A stretch of 64,000 bases of DNA from Rhizobium etli 8C-3 (GTDB taxonomy: Bacteria; Pseudomonadota; Alphaproteobacteria; Rhizobiales; Rhizobiaceae): assembly GCF_001908375.1 (NCBI RefSeq), contig NZ_CP017241.1:1553001-1617000 (forward strand). The letters are read 5' to 3'. Under the pieces are notes generated by a model, which worked only from the letters and a program-made list of their open reading frames with translations, was not told the origin of the DNA and did not search any database. Position numbers and translations under genes: made by a program. Below are positions 50,204 to 60,021 of this stretch, piece after piece (position 1 is the stretch's first letter; the number at the start of each line of letters is the position of its first letter).

Positions 50204-52042
50204 ATGCCAGCTTACCGTTCCAGAACCACGACTCACGGCCGCAACATGGCGGGCGCGCGCGGCCTTTGGCGCGCAACGGGCATGAAGGACTCGGATTTCG
50301 GCAAGCCGATCATCGCGGTGGTGAATTCCTTCACCCAGTTCGTGCCGGGCCACGTGCATCTGAAGGATCTCGGCCAGCTGGTCGCCCGCGAGATCGAAGC
50401 GGCCGGTGGCGTTGCCAAGGAATTCAACACGATCGCCGTCGACGACGGCATCGCCATGGGCCATGACGGCATGCTCTATTCGCTGCCGTCGCGCGAACTG
50501 ATCGCCGACAGTGTCGAATACATGGTCAACGCCCATTGCGCCGACGCCATGGTCTGCATCTCGAACTGCGACAAGATCACCCCCGGCATGCTGATGGCGT
50601 CTCTGCGCCTCAACATCCCGTCGGTCTTCGTTTCCGGCGGCCCGATGGAAGCCGGCAAGGTCGTGCTGCAGGGCAAGAAGCATGCGCTCGATCTGGTCGA
50701 TGCCATGGTTGCCGCCGCTGACGACAAAATCAGCGACGAGGATGTACAGACGATTGAGCGCTCGGCCTGTCCGACCTGCGGCTCGTGCTCGGGAATGTTC
50801 ACGGCCAATTCCATGAACTGCCTGACCGAAGCGCTCGGCCTGTCACTGCCGGGCAACGGCTCGACGCTTGCAACCCATGCCGACCGCAAGCGCCTCTTCG
50901 TCGAGGCTGGGCACCTCATCGTCGATCTTGCCCGCCGCTACTACGAGCAGGACGACGTCAAGGCGCTGCCGCGCACGATCGCTTCCAAGCAGGCCTTTGA
51001 AAACGCCATGGCACTCGATATCGCCATGGGCGGCTCGACCAATACCGTTTTGCACATCCTGGCTGCCGCCCATGAAGGCGAGGTCGATTTCACGCTCGCC
51101 GACATCGACGCGCTGTCGCGCCGCGTGCCGTGCCTTTCCAAGGTGGCGCCGGCCAAGGCCGACGTGCACATGGAAGACGTCCACCGCGCCGGCGGCATCA
51201 TGTCGATCCTCGGGGAACTGGACAAGGGCGGTCTGCTGAACCGCGACTGCCCGACCGTTCATGCCGAGACCCTGGGTGACGCTATCGACCGCTGGGATAT
51301 CACCCGCACCAGCAGCGAAACGGTTCGCGACTTCTACCTCGCGGCCCCCGGCGGCATTCCGACGCAGGTCGCCTTCAGCCAGAGCGCGCGCTGGGAAGAG
51401 CTCGATACCGACCGGGAAAAGGGTGTCATACGCTCGGTCGAGCATCCGTTCTCAAAGGATGGTGGCCTGGCTGTCCTCAAGGGGAACCTCGCGCTCGACG
51501 GCTGCATCGTGAAGACGGCGGGCGTGGATGAATCGATCCTGAAATTCTCCGGTCCGGCCAAGGTCTACGAAAGCCAGGATGCTGCGGTCAAAGCAATCCT
51601 CAGCAACGAGGTCGTCGCGGGCGACGTCGTCGTCATCCGCTACGAAGGGCCGAAGGGCGGCCCCGGCATGCAGGAAATGCTCTATCCGACGAGCTATTTG
51701 AAGTCGAAGGGCCTCGGCAAGGCGTGCGCGCTGATCACCGACGGCCGCTTCTCCGGTGGCACCTCCGGCCTCTCGATCGGCCACGTTTCGCCGGAAGCGG
51801 CGAACGGCGGCACGATCGGCTTGGTGCGCCCGGGTGACATGATCGATATCGACATCCCGAACCGCACGATCGGCCTGCGCATCAGCGATGCCGAACTTGC
51901 GACCCGCCGTTCCGAACAGGAAGAGCAGGGCTGGCATCCGGCCGAACATCGCAAGCGCAATGTCACGACGGCGCTGAAAGCCTATGCGGCTTTCGCCACG
52001 AGCGCGGACCGCGGCGCGGTGCGCGACCTGGGCGGCCGCTGA
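50204..52042 (+). CDS. ilvD: Dihydroxy-acid dehydratase
   Basis: 612 aa, dehydrates 2,3-dihydroxy-isovalerate and -methylvalerate in valine/isoleucine synthesis. Iron-sulfur ligands C122 ([11 protein letters not shown]) and the CPTCGSC cluster (C189, C192, C195); C-terminal [20 protein letters not shown] is the family signature. Full length. Single gene. Confidence 0.97.
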   Translation: MPAYRSRTTTHGRNMAGARGLWRATGMKDSDFGKPIIAVVNSFTQFVPGHVHLKDLGQLVAREIEAAGGVAKEFNTIAVDDGIAMGHDGMLYSLPSRELIADSVEYMVNAHCADAMVCISNCDKITPGMLMASLRLNIPSVFVSGGPMEAGKVVLQGKKHALDLVDAMVAAADDKISDEDVQTIERSACPTCGSCSGMFTANSMNCLTEALGLSLPGNGSTLATHADRKRLFVEAGHLIVDLARRYYEQDDVKALPRTIASKQAFENAMALDIAMGGSTNTVLHILAAAHEGEVDFTLADIDALSRRVPCLSKVAPAKADVHMEDVHRAGGIMSILGELDKGGLLNRDCPTVHAETLGDAIDRWDITRTSSETVRDFYLAAPGGIPTQVAFSQSARWEELDTDREKGVIRSVEHPFSKDGGLAVLKGNLALDGCIVKTAGVDESILKFSGPAKVYESQDAAVKAILSNEVVAGDVVVIRYEGPKGGPGMQEMLYPTSYLKSKGLGKACALITDGRFSGGTSGLSIGHVSPEAANGGTIGLVRPGDMIDIDIPNRTIGLRISDAELATRRSEQEEQGWHPAEHRKRNVTTALKAYAAFATSADRGAVRDLGGR

Positions 52043-52135
52043 GGAACTGCAAGGCTCAATCAGGAGACGCGCCTTGCGGAATTGGGGCGCCGTCTCGTCC
52101 GTCTCTGTGCCTTAAAGAACGCTGAGCAGGCGCGG

Positions 52136-52486
52136 CTATAGCGGCCGGTTGACGTTCTTGTAGGTCTCGCCGAGCTGTTTTATCCGCTCGTCATAGGCGG
52201 CCTTGATGCAGGCGGCATCAGCCCCGCATTCCTGCCGCTTCTTCAGCCAGGCCGTTTGCTCGTCCTGCAGCGTGCCGCGCGAGCCCATGGCGAGCAGGCC
52301 GGAAAGGAGATCGAACGTCGTCGTCATCTTCACGTCGGCGTCATTGAGCTCGCGGTTGCCGCAGATTACCTTTTCGTCCGGCTTCAGCTCCTTTGCATCG
52401 CAGTCGAAGCTCGCGGCAGGGGCGACGCCAGAGCTCAGACATGCCGCGGACAAGGCAAGTATGGCAAGGGTGAGGGAACGTCTCAT
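52136..52486 (-). CDS. Secreted LprI-like (DUF1311) protein
   Basis: 116 aa with signal peptide MRRSLTLAILALSAACLSSG and four cysteines in the mature domain (SFDCDAKELKPDEKVICGN, RQECGADAACIKAAYDERI), the pattern of LprI N-terminal domains that inhibit lysozyme in mycobacteria. Lysozyme inhibition here is only an analogy. The ATG at 52486 gives the better signal peptide than the longer frame. Confidence 0.8.
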   Translation of the reverse strand: MRRSLTLAILALSAACLSSGVAPAASFDCDAKELKPDEKVICGNRELNDADVKMTTTFDLLSGLLAMGSRGTLQDEQTAWLKKRQECGADAACIKAAYDERIKQLGETYKNVNRPL

Positions 52487-52518
52487 GCAAATTGTCCTGC
52501 TTTCGGGGAGGTGGCGCC

Positions 52519-52893
52519 TCAAAGGAACGCCAGTACCAGAAAGATGAAGCAGAAAATCCAGACGGCAAGGACGAAAAGGAGCCCCGCTCTGCTAGTGGCC
52601 GGATGGTTGGCGCGCAATGCGGCCTCCTTGCGGAGTTCGGCCATGATTTTTGGCGGGACGAGCTTGACGGCCAGCCAGATGCCGAGCGGCACGATGACGA
52701 GGTCGTCGAGATAGCCGAGGACGGGCACGAAATCCGGGATCAGATCGATAGGAGAAAGCGCATAGGCCGCCACTGCTGCGGCGGTCGCTTTTGCAAGCCA
52801 CGGAACGCGTGGATCGCGGGCGGCAAGCCACAATGCGGAAATGTCACGCCTCAGTGACTTCGCCCATGTTTTCGCTTTTGATATCAGTTCCAT
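52519..52893 (-). CDS. DUF1232 (YkvA-type) membrane protein
   Basis: 124 aa with the hallmark AAYALSPIDLIPDFVPVLGY (DUF1232) and LDDLVIVPLGIWLAV; a second hydrophobic segment lies at the C-terminus (AGLLFVLAVWIFCFIFLVLA). Inner-membrane protein of unknown function. Precedes the LprI-like gene by 32 bases and may share its transcript. Confidence 0.85.
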   Translation of the reverse strand: MELISKAKTWAKSLRRDISALWLAARDPRVPWLAKATAAAVAAYALSPIDLIPDFVPVLGYLDDLVIVPLGIWLAVKLVPPKIMAELRKEAALRANHPATSRAGLLFVLAVWIFCFIFLVLAFL

Positions 52894-53010
52894 GCCGCAA
52901 GTTCCTCACGTGCTTTCAAACCTGCCTTATTCCTTCATGCTTCCGCCCTCTTTCCTTTCTAACGTCCAGCGCTACAACACTTTCTCAATACGAATTCAGA
53001 AGGGAATCCG

Positions 53011-54414
53011 ATGCAAGGCCTGTTGAAACGCGCTTCCATTTCGCTCTTTGCGCTGGTCGTCGCTTTGCCGTTCGGCGCAGATGCGCAGGACGCGAAGATT
53101 GTGCCGCAAAGCCGGGCGGAGCTGCAGCTTTCCTTCGCGCCGCTTGTCAAGCAGACATCAGGCGCCGTGGTGAACGTCTATGCAGAGAAGTTCATCCAGC
53201 GCCAATCTCCTTTCGCAGGCGACCCTTTCTTCGAGCAGTTCTTTGGCCAGCAAATGCCGAATCGCACCGAGAAGCAATCCTCGCTCGGCTCCGGCGTCAT
53301 CGTTGAAGCAAACGGCACAGTGGTGACGAATAACCACGTCATCGAGGGCGCGGACGACATCAAGGTGGCGCTGTCGGACGGCCGCGAGTTCCCGTGCAAG
53401 GTCGTGCTGCGTGACGATCGGCTCGATCTTGCGGTGCTGAAGATCGACGCCAAGGCGAGTTTTTCTACGCTGACGATCGGCAACTCGGATGCCGTCGAGG
53501 TCGGCGATCTCGTGCTTGCGATCGGCAATCCCTTCGGCGTCGGCCAGACGGTGACGAGCGGGATCGTTTCAGCGCTGGCGCGCAATCAGGTTGTCAAAAA
53601 CGAGTTCGGCTTCTTCATCCAGACCGACGCGTCGATCAATCCCGGCAATTCGGGTGGTGCGCTGATGAACATGAAGGGTGAACTGATCGGCATCAATACG
53701 GCGATCTTCTCGCGCGGCGGCGGCTCGAACGGAATCGGTTTCGCTATCCCCGCCAACCTGGTAAAGGTGTTTCTGGCATCGGCCGACGCTGGCGTGAAGT
53801 CGTTCGAACGCCCCTATGTCGGCGCCACCTTTGACGCGGTCACCTCCGAGGTTGCCGAGGCGCTTGGTCTCGACAAGGCACGCGGCGCACTGATCGTGAA
53901 AGTGACGGATGGCGGTCCTGCATCCAAGGCGGGTCTGAAAGCCGGCGAGATCGTCACGGCGGTGAACGGCGTTCCGGTCGAGCATCCCGACGCACTTCTC
54001 TATCGCCTGACCACGGCAGGTCTCGGCAGCTCCGTGAACCTGACCGTGGCCGAGAATGGCGGCGAGCAGCAGGTGGCGCTGAAGCTCGACCGGGCGCCGG
54101 AAACCTCGCCGCGCGACCAGCGTACCATTGGCGGGCGCACGCCCTTCACCGGAACTGTCGTCGAGAACTTGTCGCCGCGCGTTGCCGACGATCTGCGCAT
54201 GCCCACGGAATCGACCGGCGTCGTCGTTGCCGATGTGCAGGATGGCTCACCTGCAGCGCGTCTCGGTTTCGAGCCGAAGGATATCATCGTTTCGATCAAT
54301 GGCGTACCGGTACAAACAACTGAGGAGCTGGAACAGATGGCCGACGCCGACCCGGGGTTCTGGCGCGTCGAGATCGAGCGCGACGGCCAGCGGATAAGGC
54401 AGTTCTTCCGATGA
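53011..54414 (+). CDS. Do/DegP-family periplasmic serine protease
   Basis: 467 aa: signal peptide (1-25), trypsin-like domain with catalytic H109 (TNNHV), D139 (DRLDLAV) and S214 (GNSGGAL), then two PDZ domains (from ~265 and ~370). It degrades misfolded envelope proteins. Catalytic set complete. Stop overlaps the rarA start by four bases (ATGA). Confidence 0.93.
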   Translation: MQGLLKRASISLFALVVALPFGADAQDAKIVPQSRAELQLSFAPLVKQTSGAVVNVYAEKFIQRQSPFAGDPFFEQFFGQQMPNRTEKQSSLGSGVIVEANGTVVTNNHVIEGADDIKVALSDGREFPCKVVLRDDRLDLAVLKIDAKASFSTLTIGNSDAVEVGDLVLAIGNPFGVGQTVTSGIVSALARNQVVKNEFGFFIQTDASINPGNSGGALMNMKGELIGINTAIFSRGGGSNGIGFAIPANLVKVFLASADAGVKSFERPYVGATFDAVTSEVAEALGLDKARGALIVKVTDGGPASKAGLKAGEIVTAVNGVPVEHPDALLYRLTTAGLGSSVNLTVAENGGEQQVALKLDRAPETSPRDQRTIGGRTPFTGTVVENLSPRVADDLRMPTESTGVVVADVQDGSPAARLGFEPKDIIVSINGVPVQTTEELEQMADADPGFWRVEIERDGQRIRQFFR

Positions 54415-55727
54415 GTGACGATCTCTTCGCACCGCGTGTTCCTGAGGAGGTCGCCAACAGGCGGCCTCTTGCCGATCGGCTCCGGCCGCAGACGATTGGC
54501 GAAGTCACCGGCCAGGAACATCTGACGGGCGAAGACGGCGTGTTGCGCCGGATGATCGCGAGCGGTTCGCTTGGGTCCATGATCTTCTGGGGGCCGCCCG
54601 GCACCGGCAAGACGACAGTTGCCCGGCTGCTTTCGGGTGAAGCAGGCCTCGCCTTCGAACAGATCTCGGCGATCTTTTCCGGCGTCGCCGACCTCAAGAA
54701 GGTTTTCGACGCCGCGCGCCTGCGCCGCATGGACGGCCGGCAGACGCTGCTTTTCGTCGACGAAATTCATCGCTTCAATCGCGCCCAGCAGGATAGTTTC
54801 CTGCCGGTCATGGAAGACGGCACGATCATCCTTGTTGGTGCCACCACAGAGAACCCGTCCTTCGAGCTCAACGCTGCTCTCTTGTCTCGCGCTCGCGTGC
54901 TGACCTTCAAATCCCATGATGAAGAAAGCCTGGAAGAACTGCTGAAGCGCGCCGAGACGGCCGAAGGCAAGGTGCTGCCGCTGACGGCGGACGCACGCGC
55001 CAGCCTCTTGCGCATGGCAGACGGCGACGGCCGTGCGGTACTCACGCTTGCCGAGGAGGTCTGGCGCGCCGTCCGCGACGGTGAGACGTTCGACACCGAA
55101 GCACTGACGCGCATCGTGCAGCGCCGTGCTCCGGTCTACGACAAGGCACAGGACGGCCACTACAACCTCATTTCCGCGCTGCATAAGTCCGTGCGCGGCT
55201 CCGATCCGGATGCAGCGCTCTACTATCTCGCTCGCATGTTCGATGCCGGCGAGGACCCGCTCTATCTCGGGCGACGGCTGGTGCGCATGGCGGTAGAGGA
55301 TATCGGACTTGCCGATCCACAGGCGCTGGTCATCTGCTACGCCGCCAAGGACGCCTATGATTACCTTGGGTCACCGGAAGGTGAATTGGCGCTCGCGCAG
55401 GCCTGCGTCTATCTGGCGACCGCCCCGAAATCCAATGCCGTCTACACGGCATTCAAGGCCGCCACGCAGGCGGCAAAAGCAAACGGCTCGCTGCTGCCGC
55501 CGAAGCATATCCTGAACGCGCCGACCAAGCTGATGAAGGGCGAAGGTTACAGCGAGGGCTATCGCTACGACCACGACGAGCCCGACGCCTTTTCGGGCCA
55601 GGATTATTTTCCGCAGAAGATGGGGCGCCAGACCTTCTACGATCCGCCGGAGCGCGGCTTCGAGCGCGATATCCGCAAGCGGCTGGAATATTGGGCAAAG
55701 CTCAGAAAAGAGCGCAATCCGCGCTAA
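54411..55727 (+). CDS. rarA: Replication-associated recombination protein A (RarA/MgsA AAA+ ATPase)
   Basis: 438 aa. Walker A GPPGTGKTT at 61-69, Walker B LLFVDE with D117/E118, HRFNRAQQD after it, sensor and C-terminal tetramerisation domain (YYLARMFDAGEDPLYLGRRL). Acts at stalled replication forks. Translationally coupled to the Do protease, a recurrent layout in rhizobia. Confidence 0.95.
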   Translation: MSDDLFAPRVPEEVANRRPLADRLRPQTIGEVTGQEHLTGEDGVLRRMIASGSLGSMIFWGPPGTGKTTVARLLSGEAGLAFEQISAIFSGVADLKKVFDAARLRRMDGRQTLLFVDEIHRFNRAQQDSFLPVMEDGTIILVGATTENPSFELNAALLSRARVLTFKSHDEESLEELLKRAETAEGKVLPLTADARASLLRMADGDGRAVLTLAEEVWRAVRDGETFDTEALTRIVQRRAPVYDKAQDGHYNLISALHKSVRGSDPDAALYYLARMFDAGEDPLYLGRRLVRMAVEDIGLADPQALVICYAAKDAYDYLGSPEGELALAQACVYLATAPKSNAVYTAFKAATQAAKANGSLLPPKHILNAPTKLMKGEGYSEGYRYDHDEPDAFSGQDYFPQKMGRQTFYDPPERGFERDIRKRLEYWAKLRKERNPR

Positions 55728-55743
55728 TTGCCGCCGGTGACTT

Positions 55744-56049
55744 CTATGACGCCTGCTTCTGGCCCGCCGGCGCGGCGATCACCTTCACTGAGGATTCGGA
55801 AAGCCCGTGATGGCCTTCCATGTCCACGACCAGGTGCCAGTTTCCGCTTTCGGGAATGGCGAGCCTGATGGGTGATTTCTTGGCAACTCCGCCGATATAC
55901 TTGAAATCGAGAACCTCGGTGAATCGCTGGTAGTTCGGCGCCGTCATGAGCCGCACATTGTTCACCGCTTTCAGCGTCACCTCGATGACGGTTCCGGCGC
56001 GCTGTTCGTGAAGATCATAATGGGTAAAGCGGAAGTTCGGTTTCGGCAT
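55744..56049 (-). CDS. DUF1883-type hypothetical protein
   Basis: 101 aa, small beta-rich soluble domain: FRFTHYDLHEQRAGTVIEVT and IPESGNWHLVVDMEGHHGLS fit DUF1883. No membrane segment. Convergent with rarA, 16 bases apart. Function unknown. Confidence 0.75.
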   Translation of the reverse strand: MPKPNFRFTHYDLHEQRAGTVIEVTLKAVNNVRLMTAPNYQRFTEVLDFKYIGGVAKKSPIRLAIPESGNWHLVVDMEGHHGLSESSVKVIAAPAGQKQAS

Positions 56050-56450
56050 CGGTCTTTGCGGATTGAGATGTCTCTTGCCGCTAATGTAGGGGACGCCGGT
56101 TAAGGAAGAGTTGGGCTGCGCGCGGGTGTGAAGCGCCGGACGCTCCCGCTCTGAAACAGCGGGAGGTCAGCGCTTCGGGCATCTGAGCTCAAGACAACTG
56201 CCAGAGGTCTACGATGACGATGTAGAGTTCGACCAGGCCAGCACGAGGCCGAAGATCACCAGGATTTGCGCCCTGGGACGTTCGCGCGTCTGGCGCACTC
56301 CGGTCTTGTGGCCAAATAAAAAGGGCGGAAACATCAGACGCAGCGCTCACCTTTGCATGATGACACAAAAGGTGGCGCCGATGCGGATAGGAAGTCCATT
56401 GTCGCTCACGGGTAATGGATATTGGAACGCTCCGGCGGGAGCCGCACAGT
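56050..56450. other. Intergenic stretch with no supported gene
   Basis: 400 bases. Minus-strand frames around 56190-56330 include a short hydrophobic segment, but with no ribosome binding site. No tRNA or strong hairpin seen. Confidence 0.4.
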
Positions 56451-57449
56451 CTATCGCTGGTTTTCGCGATCGAGCTGCGAGACCAACGCAAGTACCGTTT
56501 CGCACACCGGTGTCGGCACCGACACAAGCCGTCCCAGCGTGACGATCACGCCGGTCAGGGGCGCGATTTCGAGCGGCTTTCCGGCCAAAAGATCCTGCAG
56601 CATGGAGGTGCGCACTGCGCCTACGTGCCGGGATTGCTCGAGCCGCTCTTCGATGGTGGTGTCAAAGCGGGCACCAAGCGCGCGGCCGACGGTACGCACT
56701 TCGGTCATCACCTTGCCGACGGTTTCGGCAAGCGGCGGATTGGCCATGATGTCGGTCATCAGGGCTCGCGTCAGGGCGCTGATCGGATTGAAGGCGGCGT
56801 TGCCGGTGAGCTTGTTCCAGATTTCGTCGCGGATGGCTTGCGTGGCCGTAATACTGAGGCCGGCGCGGGAGAGAAGCGCAGCGATCGCTTCGAGGTCGGC
56901 GGATGGTTCGCCGGAGGGCTCGCCCAGGATGAAGCGGCCATTGTTCGAGAGTTTCACCTGACCGGGATTGATCACTTCCGCGCCCTGATAGGCAACGCAG
57001 CCGATCACGCGTTGCGGACCGATCAGGCGCCAGAGCCGGCCTCCCGGGTCGAGTTCCTCCAACTGAAGCTCGGCATACGGGCTTTGCCTGTCGCGGTGAA
57101 AATACCACCACGGAATGCCGTTCAAGATCATGACGACCCGCGTGCTGTCCTTCAGCAGGTTCGCGATGCCTTCGGCTGCCGCGCCAAGCTGGTGGCCCTT
57201 AAGACCCGTAACGATCAGATCCTGTGGTGGAAGCGCCGATGGATCATCCGTTGCGGTGATGTGGGCATTGATCGGCGTTTCGGAGCCGGCTTCGAAAAGA
57301 TCAAGGCCGTTCTTCTTCATAGCGTCGAGATGGGCGCCTCGCGCCACCACGGAAATCCTCGCTCTGGTGCCGAGTCCGGCTGCAAGTTTCACCGCCATGG
57401 CACCGCCAAGCGCGCCGGCGCCATAGATACAGATGGTCGTAAAAGGCAT
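56451..57449 (-). CDS. Ketopantoate reductase family protein (2-dehydropantoate 2-reductase-like)
   Basis: 332 aa. Rossmann motif YGAGALGG (residues 9-16); conserved KGHQLGAA, NGIPWWYF and catalytic-helix DEIWNKLTGNAAFNPISAL with the family lysine. NADPH-dependent reduction of ketopantoate in pantothenate synthesis is the family role, but paralogues are common and this may reduce another 2-oxoacid. ATG at 57449 chosen for the strand start MPFTTICIYG. Confidence 0.85.
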   Translation of the reverse strand: MPFTTICIYGAGALGGAMAVKLAAGLGTRARISVVARGAHLDAMKKNGLDLFEAGSETPINAHITATDDPSALPPQDLIVTGLKGHQLGAAAEGIANLLKDSTRVVMILNGIPWWYFHRDRQSPYAELQLEELDPGGRLWRLIGPQRVIGCVAYQGAEVINPGQVKLSNNGRFILGEPSGEPSADLEAIAALLSRAGLSITATQAIRDEIWNKLTGNAAFNPISALTRALMTDIMANPPLAETVGKVMTEVRTVGRALGARFDTTIEERLEQSRHVGAVRTSMLQDLLAGKPLEIAPLTGVIVTLGRLVSVPTPVCETVLALVSQLDRENQR

Positions 57450-57548
57450 TGGGTGGGCTCCGCGATCATTGCTGTCGCGCAAGACTTAGGACGCGCTCGC
57501 GCGATGGCGAGCGAAATTATCGCTTACTGAACCGCTATTTGACGCCTC

Positions 57549-57767
57549 TTAATGGGAGGTGACGTCCGCAACAAGCTCATTGCGGCGGAGCTCATCGATC
57601 GCGGTTACGGCATCCTCTGCCGACCATCCGGCGCGGATAGCAGCGGCGATGATTTTCACCTCAACTTCCTGCTCCAGAGCCAGAAAGAGCGGCTCCAGCG
57701 CTTCCTGGACTGTCAGAATATGCTCGCGCGGCGAGGCGATAGTCTGGCTTACGGCTGACAAGGGCAT
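57549..57767 (-). CDS. Small hypothetical protein
   Basis: 72 aa, helical and acidic: MPLSAVSQTIASPREHILTV then VQEALEPLFLALEQEVEVKI and WSAEDAVTAIDELRRNELVA. GGAGAA lies upstream. Reads like a real soluble domain. No function. Confidence 0.6.
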   Translation of the reverse strand: MPLSAVSQTIASPREHILTVQEALEPLFLALEQEVEVKIIAAAIRAGWSAEDAVTAIDELRRNELVADVTSH

Positions 57768-57965
57768 CTCAGCAGTTCTCCTCCCGTCGAATTATGCATG
57801 AATCAAAGCAACTATGCCACCAGGAAAAAAGTTCCATGGGGTCTTTCACAACGCATACGGCTTGTTCTTTCGCCCTGCCTCTGCCTTGTTGCTCGCTTAG
57901 CCTGACACTCGATTCGGTTTGCCGCAACGAGGGCGGGACGAGAGATGGCATCAAAGGAGAACATG

Positions 57966-58985
57966 ATGACGGACGCCAAGAGCGGGATTTCGGGATTGCG
58001 GCCGCGGATCACGGTGATCGGCGTTGGCGGCGGCGGCGGCAATGCGATCAACAATATGATTTCCGAGAATCTGGAAGGTGTCGATTTCATCGCCGCCAAT
58101 ACGGATGCCCAGGTGCTGGCGACCTCCAAGGCGTCGCGCCGCATCCAGCTCGGCGCACACGTGACAGAAGGGCTCGGTGCCGGATCCCTGCCGGAAGTCG
58201 GCCGTGCAGCCGCCGAAGAATCGATCGACGAGATCATGGATCACCTTGCAGGCTCGCATATGTGCTTCGTCACCGCCGGCATGGGTGGCGGCACGGGCAC
58301 GGGTGCTGCGCCGGTGATCGCGCATGCGGCACGCTCCGCCGGCATCCTGACGGTCGGCGTCGTCACCAAGCCCTTCACCTTCGAGGGCAACCGGCGTCTG
58401 AGGACGGCAGATATCGGCATCGAAGCGCTGCGACAGGCAGCCGACACCGTGATCGTTATTCCGAACCAGAATCTTTTCCGCATCGCCGATGCGAAGACCA
58501 CCTTCGCCGACGCCTTCATGACCGCCGACCGCGTGCTCTTTGCCGGTGTCGGCTGCATCACCGACCTGATCGTCAAGGAAGGCCTGATCAATCTCGACTT
58601 CGCCGACGTCAAATCGGTGATGCGCGGCATGGGACGGGCGATGATGGGAACGGGTGAGTCATCCGGCGACGAGCGTGCGCTGAAGGCAGCCGAAGCGGCG
58701 ATCGCCAATCCCTTGCTCGACGACATCTCGATGAAGGGCGCCAAGGGAGTGCTGATCTCGATTTCCGGCGGTTCGGACATGACGCTCTTCGAAGTGGACG
58801 AGGCCGCAAGCCGCATCCGCGACGAAGTCCAGGACGACGCCGACATCGTCGTCGGCGCCATCTTTGACCGCAATCTCGACGGTAAGTTCCGCGTGTCCGT
58901 CGTCGCAACGGGCCTCGACGCTGAGCTCGCCACATCTGCACCGGATGCCGTTGCAAAGCAGATCCATACGCGCACGCTTCAATAA
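57966..58985 (+). CDS. ftsZ2: Short FtsZ paralogue (FtsZ2-like)
   Basis: 339-aa tubulin-like GTPase. GTP-binding GGGTGTG at 107-113; T7 loop NLDFADVK at 208-215 with D210 and D213 present, so GTP binding and polymer-dependent hydrolysis look possible. The protein ends right after the globular domain: no linker and no C-terminal peptide for FtsA/ZipA binding. AAGGAG at 57954 supports ATG 57966; ATG 57945 is an alternative. S. meliloti is known to carry a second, short FtsZ. Stands alone, away from the dcw cluster. Confidence 0.92.
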   Translation: MTDAKSGISGLRPRITVIGVGGGGGNAINNMISENLEGVDFIAANTDAQVLATSKASRRIQLGAHVTEGLGAGSLPEVGRAAAEESIDEIMDHLAGSHMCFVTAGMGGGTGTGAAPVIAHAARSAGILTVGVVTKPFTFEGNRRLRTADIGIEALRQAADTVIVIPNQNLFRIADAKTTFADAFMTADRVLFAGVGCITDLIVKEGLINLDFADVKSVMRGMGRAMMGTGESSGDERALKAAEAAIANPLLDDISMKGAKGVLISISGGSDMTLFEVDEAASRIRDEVQDDADIVVGAIFDRNLDGKFRVSVVATGLDAELATSAPDAVAKQIHTRTLQ

Positions 58986-58993
58986 GACACGAT

Positions 58994-59030
58994 TTCGCTC
59001 CGCCCTCGGCTTTTCCGCAGGCGGAGCGAA
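58994..59030. terminator. Hairpin between convergent ftsZ2 and SDR genes
   Basis: TTCGCTCCGCC (58994-59004), 15-base loop, GGCGGAGCGAA (59020-59030); 11 perfect pairs, weak T-rich flanks. Possibly bidirectional. Confidence 0.6.
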
Positions 59031-59047
59031 TTACTGGCACAGTCCGG

Positions 59048-59893
59048 TCAAGCGGCCGCGTCTGCTTGAAAATCCGTCGAGACGGCGAGTTCGCGCCATT
59101 CGGCAAGTTCCTTGGAAACGCTCGCGTTCTGCTCCTCGATCTTTGCGACAGTATCGCTGCCGAAGGGCATGCGCAGCGGCGGATTTGCCGCGTTCGCAAG
59201 AGTGATTATGCCGGCTGCCAACCTTGTCGGATCGCCCGGCTGGGCATGGTTTGCATCGGCTGCGAAATCGCGCATCTTGCCAGCCGGCGTGTCGATATAG
59301 TCCGAAATCGAGGCCGGGCTTATCGTCAGCGAGTTGTCGGCGAGGAAATCGGTGCGGAAGAAGCCGGGCTCGACGATCGTCACCTTGATACCGAAGGGTT
59401 CGAGTTCGGCGGCCAGGGACTCCGACAGGCCTTCGACGGCGAACTTGGTCGAACCATAAACGCCCCAGCCTGGATAGCCGAAATAACCGCCGATCGACGA
59501 AAAGTTCAGGATGTGTCCCGAACGCTGCCGGCGCATATAGGGCAGGACGGCGCGGGTGACCTTCAGGAGGCCGAAGACGTTGGTGGCGTAAAGTCTTTCG
59601 ACTTCCTCGGCGGTTGCTTCCTCCACGGCGCCGAGCAGGCCGTAACCCGCATTGTTAGCGAGTACGTCGATGCGGCCGAAGCGTTCGACGGCTTTTGCCG
59701 CGGCCTCCTCCGCTTGTCCCTCATTGGTGACGTCAAGGGCGGCGGCGACAAGGTTCGGGTGGTCGCCGAATGTGTCGGTGACGTTCTTTGGATTTCGGGC
59801 TGTGGCGACGACCGCATCGCCGGCTGCAAGTGCTTCCTTCGTCATCAGCGCGCCGAAGCCGCGGGATGCACCAGTGATGAACCAGACTTTCAT
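59048..59893 (-). CDS. Short-chain dehydrogenase/reductase
   Basis: 281-aa classical SDR: cofactor motif TGASRGFG (7-14), NNAG (80-83), catalytic S132-S133 area, Y146 and K150 (YGSTK). An Arg at 33 after the second strand suggests NADP. Substrate unknown. Divergent from a LysR regulator that probably controls it. AAAGGAA before the ATG. Confidence 0.9.
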   Translation of the reverse strand: MKVWFITGASRGFGALMTKEALAAGDAVVATARNPKNVTDTFGDHPNLVAAALDVTNEGQAEEAAAKAVERFGRIDVLANNAGYGLLGAVEEATAEEVERLYATNVFGLLKVTRAVLPYMRRQRSGHILNFSSIGGYFGYPGWGVYGSTKFAVEGLSESLAAELEPFGIKVTIVEPGFFRTDFLADNSLTISPASISDYIDTPAGKMRDFAADANHAQPGDPTRLAAGIITLANAANPPLRMPFGSDTVAKIEEQNASVSKELAEWRELAVSTDFQADAAA

Positions 59894-59955
59894 GACACGT
59901 TCCTTTCAAGCTCTCAGATCCTTCGTGCCTGCATCTTTGTGCCGACGGGAGGAAT

Positions 59956-59998
59956 TTGACCGAAAACGCGCTACTGTATAAGATTCGTTATTATCGAA
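59956..59998 (+). promoter_or_regulatory. Promoter and LysR-type operator between SDR and LysR genes
   Basis: TTGACC (59956-59961), 17-base spacer, TAAGAT (59979-59984) form a near-consensus promoter toward the LysR gene. TTCG-N7-CGAA at 59984-59998 contains the T-N11-A core of LysR boxes and overlaps the start of transcription, which would allow autorepression. Inferred. Confidence 0.55.
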
Positions 59999-60021
59999 AC
60001 TATGATGAGTGACATTTAGCA

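Noticed and set aside
56189..56527. 112-codon minus-strand frame upstream of the DUF1883 gene
   Set aside because: Arg/Ser/Cys-rich shadow composition with no ribosome binding site; it also overlaps the end of the ketopantoate reductase-like gene.
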